Assembly (NCBI RefSeq): GCF_910592395.1
Contig: NC_088312.1
Location: 5,642,001 to 5,706,000, forward strand
Direction of reading: 5' to 3'
From: Lineus longissimus
Lineage: Eukaryota; Nemertea; Pilidiophora; Heteronemertea; Lineidae
Length of the DNA stretch: 64,000 bases
The notes beneath the pieces were generated by a model that saw nothing but the letters and a program-made list of their open reading frames with translations, did not search any database and had not been told where the DNA came from. Both the position numbers and the translations under genes were made by a program. Positions 34,501-42,060 of the stretch are shown here, piece after piece. The stretch's first letter is position 1. Each line of letters starts with the position of its first letter.

Positions 34501-37500
34501 CAATCTCACATCCAGGGCACTTAAAAGGTCTCTCACCAGTGTGGCCCATACGATGGGTAAACAACTCCTGTTTATTGACATAAGATTTGCCACAAAACTC
34601 ACAGATGAACTTCTTATCGTTTTCATGTGCCTTCATATGGTACCGAATACCACTGCTGTTACTGAAGGACTTGTCACAAATTTTACAATACGCATGATCG
34701 CTGTCTGTATGTGTTTTCAAATGATCCTTCAGAGAGTATTTAGAAGTAAACGACTTGTTACAATAATTACAACGGTGAGGTCGCACCTGCTTATGCACCA
34801 ACAAATGCTCCGTTAAGCTCGTCTTCCTAGCAAAGCCACGCCCACAAACTTCACATTTAAAGGGGTAGCTACCTGTGTGGGAATACATATGGACCTTGAG
34901 GTTCCATGCAACCTTGAACTTTTGACTACAAATACTGCACTCGTGATTTCCTTTTTTCATTGTCTCTGATCGTTGATGGAATTTCTTTGCGTGCTCATCC
35001 AGTAGAGTCGGACTCACAAAACATGTAGCTTTCGAGCAGCGGGAACATGGGTACATCTTTAACTTTTTGGAAGACCGGGTTCTTCTTTTCTGAAAATATC
35101 CAATAGATGTCTGTAAATATTCTGGTGGGTTGGGACTCTGTCAGGATGGGGGCAGAATCCTATCTGATTTCTGGGAGTCAACAAAAGGCTTCTGCTGCAA
35201 TAAATTTCTGGTCATTTTATGAACTTGCAAAAGTTGACCATCAAGGAGTTATTTGAATTTACATCATGGGGCTCTGTGCCCTATATGTGACTGGAGGAAA
35301 TAAGACTACTTCAATACGGTCTTGTCTCAGAGATGAGTAGTCAGCACTGCAATGAGTGGTGCAGAGGAATGGAAGAGTCCTTGAAGCAAGTCGCTATGAA
35401 TCGATGACTTGAAGGAAAGAGATACAAAGTCAAAGAAAATAGAGTGAAATAGAGTAAAAATCATTTTTATTCCATTCAGAATACCATTACAACATGGATT
35501 TCATCATTATTTCAGGTCAAATTTCTTACAATGCAAGATAAGAAAATTTAACAGTAAACGGCACCGGTTGCATGGGCCTAAAATGGCTGATGACAACACT
35601 GTGATCCAAAGGAACTGAACACCTTTCGTTGGTAGGTCATTTACATAGCACAGCTAACACAATTGATGTAAATTAATACGTGAATTCGACAGGATTTTTG
35701 AATGAATCGTATGACGATGGGAGCCGATTGGCTGTACTGAGGAGATGATCTCATCTGAGGAAACGGAAAATGCATCGACTTGAACTAGAACACAATAATC
35801 TGATTACAATGACTGTGTCATACAATTCATCATCACAGCGCATTCAAGCAAAACGACTGATAATGTCTGAAACAAAGCGGCAAAAAACGCCATGCTCCCA
35901 TTAATAATATTACCTAGTACCATTTTCAATATCTCAATCAATTTCTTGATATATTTCTTATTTATACAACATTAAACTGAGGCACCGTCAATTGCAATTG
36001 AACTTAGTTGAAGTCCTTATATTTCACCATCTACTTTTTAGCTAAATATATCATTTCATGAAATGCATTAATTTGAACTCCAACACATTTGCATTTACTA
36101 AGAATCTCATAAAACAAACTTATCATTCAAGCAATATTACAAAAATCTGTAAAATTGTGACAATCAATCAAAACTTGATCCATTCTCAAGTTCTCAAATT
36201 CTCTCATTAACCATAACCACTGACAGTGAATCTTAAATCCTACTTGAGCTTGATCTATGAAGCAGATGATGCATTACCCGTTACCCCCCCCCCCCCACCT
36301 ACACATACCGAGAGCTTTTATTAGCATAAATTGTACAATTCATTGCATAGACTAAATCACAAAAATAATGTCAAAACAACCTTGATCTGGCCTTTGAGAC
36401 ATTTCCTGTGTTTTGACAATTCTTTGACAAAATAGAACCTTCTAAGACTACCACCAACAGTGTTTCTCATGGTGCAGCGTGCAGCAAGACTATCATTTGA
36501 CCATTACTTTGGGTTTACAACACTTTTATTGTTGTACTGTCCAAGCAAAATCATTCTGTCTCTAAATTCATAGTTGGACTACCCTTCACTGACAAGTCCA
36601 TGTCACCCGAGACACTTTCATTGAATGTGGAATCTAGACTTTCCGTCTTTATGCCATAAATTTCTTCCAGGAGGGAATGCGAGTGCTCCACTAAGAGCGC
36701 ACTCGACTTGGCTTCATCTTCTGGTGTCAAGAAGCTTGGTTTGGCCTCATACTCAGCTGGACTTAGCGTATGATATATCTCAAAACAAGAACCAGCACAT
36801 AGACCAGGATTAGATGGACAAGTCGGACAGTACATGGTCGTTTCCCGTCTCCTCCCTTGCCTGTAGCAGACACGGCAACGTTTTTGCGAATATTTACGCC
36901 GTTTCGTCGGCGGTAATCGCTCCAGGGTATGGACCCCGGTTGATGTTATGCACTGTTGGTTCGGGATGATGTTATACTTAGGCGGGTTGCAGGTGTTCAG
37001 AGTCTGCTGAGAAAAGGGTGTCATGGTTGGGGAACTGTTAAGGTCTGTCTTGTGGTGGACGATTGTCATTGTTTTCTTGGAGTCCTTAGGATAGACTACC
37101 GGTGAGCCGGAAAGAGTGTGACTGACAGCGACTGGATATGGCAATGGCATGGTGGGATAATCAGACTCAGCTCCTCGGTGGTATTTCGCCATAGAAACTT
37201 CAAAGCCAGACTCCTGCAACAAGCAAAGGATCAACAGTGAGTATTTTACAAGATCAAAGTTTGATCCCACTAGACACCAAACATGAAAACCAACATGGCA
37301 CACAAGTACACCAGAGTGGAACAAGGTGCAACTGGTTGCAAGTGAAACAAGTACCAAAATGTCCTGGACTCAAACCGAGGCAAATATATTGACCTTGCTT
37401 TAACATTGCACAGAACTCCTCACCACAGGAAGCCAACACATTCAAGACGGTGACAAAGCAAGTTTAATAAATTATCACCACCCATGCCATATTGATGCAG

Positions 37501-40500
37501 ATTCCATATCTGCAAAGGACGCCCAACAACTCGCCTGAAAATCAAACTGAATTATTTGTCCTATGTCAAGAACTTCTCTCAATATCTTATTCACAAAGCT
37601 TTTCAAAGTAAGAACTGAAAATTCCAGGCCAACCAAGGTCATCACATCTAAAATGAATTGAAGACGCCACCCTTTTAGCCACAATTCACCTGTCTTAAGT
37701 GTGACCAATCAAGGTCCACACAGTGAGGGTCGTCCACGGTGCATAGTCAAGTCACAATCTTGTATCCTGATGATGTTCTTTTCCTCCTTTGCAAATGAGA
37801 ACATCTACATGTATGAAGGTGCAGTCTCTTCACTCCGCTGAATTTGCAAAGTCAAGTTCAGTATGATAGATTTTAAAACAACCCTGATTGACACAAAGGC
37901 CTGGTTTTGAAGGGCAGTCGTCGCAAATCCATACTGTTTCGACTCTGCTACCCCTTTCTGTCTTTATACCCCGAGCGTAACAAACTCGACATCGCTTTTG
38001 ACTTCTACTTTGTCTGCCTGTTGATAACTCCTTCCCGACCTTCATTTTTGCCTTAACAGGGTAATGTCTACCAGTAAGGCGAACAACGTCATCAACATGG
38101 CGATGCATACGTCCTTTATGATAATGATGTCCACTTCTATCGCTATGTTTATAACTTTCCGCGTTACAAAGTTCAAGGACAGCACACTCCTCCATATCCT
38201 GCAATTATAACAAGGACCCAGTTTTCACACCTTTCTCAGATTTGGCAAAGCTGACATTACTTATAAGGCTAAGCAAAACTAAGTTCTGTGTGATATATTT
38301 TAAATCATTTGTCAATGCGAGGGCCTGGTTTCGAGGGGCAGTCGACACAAGTCCACATCGTATCAATTGCGTTTCCTTTGTTTGTTCTCACGCCACGAGT
38401 ATAACAGATCCGGCATAGTTTTGTTGGTGTTCTTTTGCTCAGAGACCCCTCGTCTGGGCCCTTCTTCATTGGAAAACGCCTTCGGTGAGGTGCAAAATAT
38501 CGTCCATGTTGCTGCATTCTTAACGTCAGAATTCGTTATCAGACTCCGCTTGTTTAAAATTTACATCAATCCTTGATGTCACATGGTACTTTGCAGGCCT
38601 GTTCCATTGAGTGTAACCTCATACCATACCAACGCACGCCTTTAGGAGAATGAAAATGACTAAACCAAGGAAACAAAGAGGAAATTATGTACATGCACTC
38701 CATTACAGGTCCCTGAAGAGGAACACACTCTTCTTACATGTTTTAGAAAGTCAAATCTTTGTATATATTGAACATACTGTACATGAATGAACAATGAAGA
38801 CGATTTATTCAACTTGTCGAAGAATTAGCAAAATAAGAACCTGACTGGTCAGCATTTTGAGTACATTGTAAAAATACCATGAATGCGGCTTCGCACTATT
38901 AATAAACAAGGTGAGAGACAGACAAAAAACAATTCAATAACACAACAGGGTTTATAGAAATGTCTACAGAATGTTTCAACTATTTTAGAAGACACTGTTG
39001 AGGACATTGGTGATCGCAAATTGGTCGTTTCCATTCAATTTGACCTCTCTAATCAGGACATGTCTCTATTTTAGGACAGCACTCTTCATGAGGGTATCCT
39101 GAATAGAGAGGTCCTACTCTACTTTAGATAGTTTTAAATTTGTGTCTCTGCTAGTCTTTTCAAAAAAAATAAACGTAGCTACGACTGATTACTTTATTGG
39201 ATAGTTTGCAGGCTTGTCCACATATAATGAAAACTGGGCCAGAAATTGGGCACCATGAAATCAAAACCACGATTTACTGTTGATAATTCCATATTTATTC
39301 AAATCTTGAATTTTCCTTTATGGATGGGGGGAAACCCCTTGGATACATGGACAAACCCTGGTCATAACTTTGTGTCGAGGACGATAATATTCGACTTCAA
39401 GATTCTCAATTTTTCACGGGGAATATCATTCATGTCCTTTCCTTTTCATCATATCGATAGATCACAGCAAAAGCGATCGAGTTTTATCAGGCACTCGTCG
39501 AATCAAATATGTTTCTTGGAATTTTGTATGAGTTGCCAAGAAGAAATATGACCCCATCATCTTCCTCAACGCAAGTTACAACAGTATGATGGAAAAGAAA
39601 TCAATATTTACCTCTGTTGGTTCCGTTTTCACTTTAACGAGATCATCACTCGTCGATGGTTCTGGTTCAGGATTGTCAAAATCGTCATCGACTGATTCAG
39701 CACCACCTTCTAATATATAATCTGTGTCTTTAGGGTCATCTTCAGCACTATCTTCAGGGGACGATCGGGAATTGTCATTTTTTTGTGATGAAGAGCTTTG
39801 TCTGGGAGAGGCCTGAAAAAAAATTTCAACATTTAGATAAAATCAACGGCAGGAGTACAAAGAAAGATGAGGACTAAAACACTAGATGACTGCATTTACC
39901 AAAAGTGGAATATCCCATTGGCATTGTGTTGGCAAAGCTGTCAACATACTGTAGTATCACTTTTCATTTGTGGGTCAGAAAACGTGGACAGAATCACAGA
40001 TCTACATGTATGTTCAACCAAATTGTGCAGCAGCATACATAATGTAGAGCTCTTTGTCATCCACAAAAACAAAACCAAACAACTACACTGTTGACATTGT
40101 CATTCAAGCCAACTTACTCGGAGAGAAATGGCCGATGCCGAGTCATCTCCTGTTCTCAATACTTTAGCAGAACCAGACGTCACCAGAATTGGTCGTTTTC
40201 TCGACTGCCTTGAGCATGATTTTCCACCAGGTGTCGCCATGGAACGAACTTGTTTCGACACCTGACTAATAACAAAGTCTTTGTTCTTGATTTCTGCTGA
40301 AAGATCCAAAATTCGTCGATCAAGCACTTTGATTCGTTGTTCATGACCGCTAATATCTACATCCTTGCTTGCCAACTCCTTTTCAATTGTTTGTATATGG
40401 AAGTCTTTTAACTGCAATTCTTTTCTTAATTCAGCTAGCTCTTTTTCTAAACTGTTTATCTCTCCCATGTAAGTCATGATTTTTTCGTCTTTTTCAACAT

Positions 40501-40867
40501 TGTCCTGCTGTAGCACCGCTATCACTGGTGAAGGTTCTGAAGATTTCAGCGCACTCAGATTTAGTCTACTTTCTTCACTTTTTAGTTTAGCCTCCCTGAT
40601 GTCTATTTCACCACTTTTATTTACTAATTCAGCTTCATACTGATTCATTAGTGAAAATAGATCTGTCCATGTCTGACTCATCAGACTGCCCTTCTCCCGA
40701 ATAACTTCTTTGAAGCGTCCATCCACAATACATGATTCCTCCACCAGTTCAGATGTTGACTCGATCATGCCCACCAGCATGTTTTCTCTCGCAGGTTCTG
40801 AGGGATCTCCCTCACTCTTGAAATCATCAATGATATCACCAGTTATGGTCACTCTCTCTTGCGCCAT
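31219..40867 (-). CDS. Coiled-coil gene 2 with an array of alternative piggyBac-type or C2H2 terminal exons
   Basis: The common part is exon 1 (40867-40118, 250 residues) and exon 2 (39812-39612, 67 residues), both ending in phase 0. The ATG follows an in-frame TAA at 40912-40910 and an acceptor at 40918. Residues 59-82 carry KG-x3-SQ-x-W-x-DL-x6-Y-x-A-x-LV, as in coiled-coil gene 1, and a coiled coil runs from about 120 to 215. A basic SRQSRKRP patch near 230 could be a nuclear signal. Exon 2 is acidic and serine-rich and ends VKVKTEPTE, which contains a SUMO-type VKTE. Seven intact terminal exons follow, each with an AG acceptor, phase 0 entry and its own stop, so each transcript can end in only one of them. 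Predicted role: a family of nuclear DNA-binding proteins sharing one oligomerisation part. Joining of exons is inferred from phase and position. Confidence 0.8.
31657..31734 (-). pseudogene. Decayed piggyBac-type exon fragment
   Basis: On the minus strand this reads TDTTCYPSSWALSPLLYLNC then AFEYIT, a clear degraded copy of the C-terminal half of exon E next door (DTTCYCPACPSEPPLCLGRC then FEIYHT). Several zinc-binding cysteines and the YHT end are lost. The DNA aligns well with exon E across the same stretch (ataacaagt(t/c)gtatcc; gtgtgata). Confidence 0.75.
31813..32085 (-). CDS. Alternative terminal exon E, piggyBac-type Cys-rich zinc domain
   Basis: The acceptor is tgtatttgCAG at 32086; phase 0; 90 residues. 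It reads DELFRLTGRHF, then RRCRVC, DTTCYCPACPS, PPLCLGRCFEIYHT, and stops within five residues after that. It is a minimal module: the domain is almost the whole exon. The degraded copy at 31657-31734 is its closest relative here. Confidence 0.85.
   Translation of the reverse strand, partial: DFMNIDYPTNTTPKPCARRFREDELFRLTGRHFQHRMVAPNGKTMQRRCRVCSWRKDLRRDTTCYCPACPSEPPLCLGRCFEIYHTVKDF
32187..32540 (-). CDS. Alternative terminal exon D, piggyBac-type Cys-rich zinc domain
   Basis: The acceptor is ctcacttCAG at 32541; phase 0; 117 residues. It has EDDIYRLTGRHF, CCVC, a long basic linker, ETSYYCPSCPSQPPLC and CFELYHT. It is a close sister of exon C (same linker words ENKN and NRKETSYYC; same VDLS lead), so C and D arose by a local tandem duplication. 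Confidence 0.85.
   Translation of the reverse strand, partial: GVIDSVLQVDLSECVSSQWRTSRCEDDIYRLTGRHFIKKNEQVRKKSCHGARTVTRQCCVCLWNFCNENKNVKQANRKETSYYCPSCPSQPPLCIDECFELYHTMMDFRTVKCHVKI
32901..33218 (-). CDS. Alternative terminal exon C, piggyBac-type Cys-rich zinc domain
   Basis: The acceptor is ttcacttCAG at 33219; phase 0; 105 residues. It has EDDIFRLTGRHF, CHVC, a basic linker, ETSYYCPSCPSQPPLC and CFELYHT, and stops shortly after. Even the acceptor context resembles that of exon D (cacttcagggg against cacttcagggt), showing that intron ends were duplicated along with the exons. Confidence 0.85.
   Translation of the reverse strand, partial: GDVDFLRQVDLSGNWRKTRLEDDIFRLTGRHFIKRFGQVKKNSTSVVTRQCHVCLWNYQNENKNIPKHRTNRKETSYYCPSCPSQPPLCVGECFELYHTKLDFRL
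33271..33485 (-). pseudogene. Decayed piggyBac-type exon related to exons C and D
   Basis: The acceptor is still present (tctcttaCAG at 33486). The frame homologous to exon D reads FAECVSNQSRTSR, stop, EDDFFRLTRRHF, with further stops and a lost CxxC; a trace of TSYYCP remains near 33280. In phase 0 the acceptor would instead give only 21 unrelated residues and a stop at 33420. So this is a dead exon, unless it is used to make a truncated protein. Confidence 0.8.
33944..35089 (-). CDS. Alternative terminal exon with about ten C2H2 zinc fingers
   Basis: The acceptor is tattttCAG at 35090; phase 0; 381 residues. It opens with a basic KRRTRSSKKLK, a likely nuclear signal, and then has about ten C2H2-type fingers, from CSRCSK to the last, CRDCNEIF. 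Two of them (CPGCEIGF and CIGCSVGF) lack the final His, reading HVDSQ or HVESQ. Some links are of the TGERPFKC type. The acidic tail is LTDDPNELVEEGG and more. It lies between the piggyBac-type exons and joins in the same phase, so it is most simply another choice of C-terminus. It also has an internal ATG at 35056 and could be a separate gene; transcripts would decide. Confidence 0.75.
   Translation of the reverse strand, partial: KRRTRSSKKLKMYPCSRCSKATCFVSPTLLDEHAKKFHQRSETMKKGNHECSICSQKFKVAWNLKVHMYSHTGSYPFKCEVCGRGFARKTSLTEHLLVHKQVRPHRCNYCNKSFTSKYSLKDHLKTHTDSDHAYCKICDKSFSNSSGIRYHMKAHENDKKFICEFCGKSYVNKQELFTHRMGHTGERPFKCPGCEIGFRRQACVNRHVDSQKVPKNLTCGECNETFELRCAAKKHAEERHPKSGQSNKATRKLKRQESPTPLEDWPIKCIGCSVGFLDEFGLKRHVESQKDAGNITCRDCNEIFDLNCAFKKHIVEKHQSEAGDVAAVVQLEMQDESGLKIDLTDDPNELVEEGGVVLEGEITTVPHALFETSSEVFLVLK
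36284..36297. repeat. Poly-C run
   Basis: A run of about 13-14 C residues lies within the non-coding stretch between the C2H2 exon and exon B. Its length is likely to be variable. Confidence 0.9.
36524..36530 (-). terminator. Possible poly(A) signal for exon B
   Basis: AATAAA on the minus strand lies within caacaataaaagtg, about 20 bases after the stop of exon B. A second candidate is near 35465. Both lie before the next terminal exon on this strand. Confidence 0.4.
36551..37213 (-). CDS. Alternative terminal exon B, long, piggyBac-type Cys-rich domain plus acidic tail
   Basis: The acceptor is gcttgttgCAG at 37214; phase 0; 220 residues. The first ~120 residues are polar, Pro/Thr-rich and lack RLTGRHF. 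Then come KRCRVC, RRRETTMYCPTCPS, PGLCAGSCFEIYHT. Unlike the other modules, an extra ~65-residue acidic tail follows, with a GIKTES segment (a SUMO-type motif). This may be the isoform with extra regulatory parts. Confidence 0.82.
   Translation of the reverse strand, partial: ESGFEVSMAKYHRGAESDYPTMPLPYPVAVSHTLSGSPVVYPKDSKKTMTIVHHKTDLNSSPTMTPFSQQTLNTCNPPKYNIIPNQQCITSTGVHTLERLPPTKRRKYSQKRCRVCYRQGRRRETTMYCPTCPSNPGLCAGSCFEIYHTLSPAEYEAKPSFLTPEDEAKSSALLVEHSHSLLEEIYGIKTESLDSTFNESVSGDMDLSVKGSPTMNLETE
37830..38198 (-). CDS. Alternative terminal exon A, piggyBac-type Cys-rich zinc domain
   Basis: The acceptor is ttataattgCAG at 38199; phase 0; 122 residues. It has DDVVRLTGRHYPV, a basic stretch, KRCRVC, VETVWICDDCPS, PGLCVNQGCFKIYHTELDF. 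The last cysteine pair is spaced C-x4-C rather than C-x3-C. It is closest to the decayed copy just upstream at 38284-38515. Confidence 0.85.
   Translation of the reverse strand, partial: DMEECAVLELCNAESYKHSDRSGHHYHKGRMHRHVDDVVRLTGRHYPVKAKMKVGKELSTGRQSRSQKRCRVCYARGIKTERGSRVETVWICDDCPSKPGLCVNQGCFKIYHTELDFANSAE
38284..38515 (-). pseudogene. Decayed piggyBac-type exon related to exon A
   Basis: The frame reads HGRYFAPHRRRF, KLCRICYTRG, DTMWTCVDCPSKPGPRIDK and then a stop, where exon A has GLC..CF. FKIYHTE is still readable just after the stop. The LC and the cysteine before F are gone, and no polypyrimidine tract or good acceptor precedes it. Parts of it still look constrained, so decay is recent. 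Confidence 0.75.
39035..39125. mobile_element. Partial copy of the pogo-like MITE
   Basis: cattcaatttgacctctct and aatagagaggtcctact match the element at 19009-19195 inside coiled-coil gene 1. This copy is in an intron of coiled-coil gene 2 and is truncated. Confidence 0.6.
39612..39812 (-). CDS. Common exon 2 of coiled-coil gene 2: acidic linker
   Basis: Its borders are an acceptor at 39813 (tttttCAG) and a donor at 39611 (GAG then GTAAAT); phase 0 to phase 0; 67 residues. It is rich in Ser, Asp and Glu (SSPEDSAEDDPKDTD and on) and ends in VKVKTEPTE. It corresponds in position and character to the acidic linker exons of coiled-coil gene 1, which also contribute a 67-codon piece (exons 3 and 4). 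Confidence 0.8.
40118..40867 (-). CDS. Common exon 1 of coiled-coil gene 2: start, shared motif, coiled coil
   Basis: It starts MAQERVTITGD and ends in a phase 0 donor (CGA then GTAAGT). The shared motif at residues 59-82 has 11 identities in 24 positions, without gaps, to coiled-coil gene 1. Heptad-like regions then run to about residue 215 (EKELAELRKELQLKD and on). ATPGGKSCSRQSRKRP follows. An FKSE near residue 17 is a further SUMO-type site. Confidence 0.82.
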
Positions 40868-41630
40868 TTTCTTTGTAATAGTATGCAAGTATGGGAAACC
40901 AACTTCGGTTTATAAGACTGAAAAACAACAATGTAGAATATGACCAAGATGGCACTATTCTCAAAACTTCCTTTTGACGCTGTTGCTGCATGGGATTAGT
41001 TTTCATGAAGCCAAATGCCATGCCCATGCCCCAACGTCTTACAGTACACTAGGCACTAGTCTCAATATTCAAGACTCAAGTATTATGGGGCCTTGATTCC
41101 CCCCAAGTTATTCTGATCTTGAACAAAGACTAGCATGCACCATATTGGCTGGTCCTTCACTGCAGCGCCGTCTACCAGCGCTCAGGCCAACCACCATTCA
41201 TCAACCGGCGACTCTATAAAAACACTGTATTGCAACGTAAAGGACAAAACAGAAAACAACAAATATACTTCTGGTAGTTCTTACAATAGCACCGCATCAA
41301 CTGAACTTCTTTTCAAATCCTAAATTGACATAGACTGCATATAAAGAAAGAATAATTCACAAAAACAAAATATTTTGAGGGTGGCTGTCCGCCATTTTGA
41401 AAACACTGAGTTTCCGAAACAGGTAAGGGTTTTCGGATTTAATGTGACCTTAAATTCGCATACTTATCTAAAAACTTAGCAAAGATGACAATAAGTTTAG
41501 TGTATTTATGGTATCTAATGATGTTTAGTCCTATTGATAACAATGCTAGAGCTTAATCCTTCTAAAAATGAACATGGATAAACATTTCCGAACACCCAAT
41601 CTATCCTCTTACTACAGTCCGCATGCACTT

Positions 41631-41775
41631 GGCGATTTGAAACATCCTCGATATACACACACCATCGAGGGATGTCGGGATGGCGATTTGACACATCCTC
41701 GATAGACACATCGAGGGATTTCGGAGGGATGGCGATTTGACTCATCCTCGATATACACATCGAGGGATGTCGGAG
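41631..41775. repeat. ~50-bp tandem repeat with internal palindromes, three copies
   Basis: ggcgatttga(a/c) starts at 41631, 41682 and 41731. Each unit contains catcctcgat and, a few bases on, atcgaggga, which are inverted copies of each other. The array lies upstream of coiled-coil gene 2, near its likely promoter. Confidence 0.85.
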
Positions 41776-41789
41776 TTGTTCTCGTAAAT

Positions 41790-42060
41790 AGCAGGTGACG
41801 CCACCATAGCTCATAAGTTCTTCACGCGGGAAATACGAATGGGCAAAGCCAGCCTGCCCCAAGAAATCGTAGCGGCACTGATTGATGCTTTTCCAATTTT
41901 GTTTCAGCTCTTAGAGTAGACACGTTACTCGTTATTTTCAGTACGCGCATAAATCCTGGCGCGAAAGACCTTTCCCGCCACATGAACTGCACCTTTCGAC
42001 ACCCTTGATTGCGTAGTCTTTGCCGATTTGCTGCCGGCCACAATCGTCGATTTCAGTATG
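41790..42060 (-). promoter_or_regulatory. Likely promoter region of coiled-coil gene 2
   Basis: The start exon opens with an acceptor at 40918 (gttgtttttCAG), so a non-coding first exon lies further upstream. The stretch 41790-42060 is richer in CpG than its surroundings (cgcgcat, ggcgcgaaag, gccggcc) and is the best candidate. No exact start can be given. Confidence 0.3.

Noticed and set aside
31219-38204. The Cys-rich exons as ordinary piggyBac transposon copies
   Set aside because: No catalytic domain or inverted ends are seen, and all intact copies share phase 0 acceptors and the orientation of the common exons.
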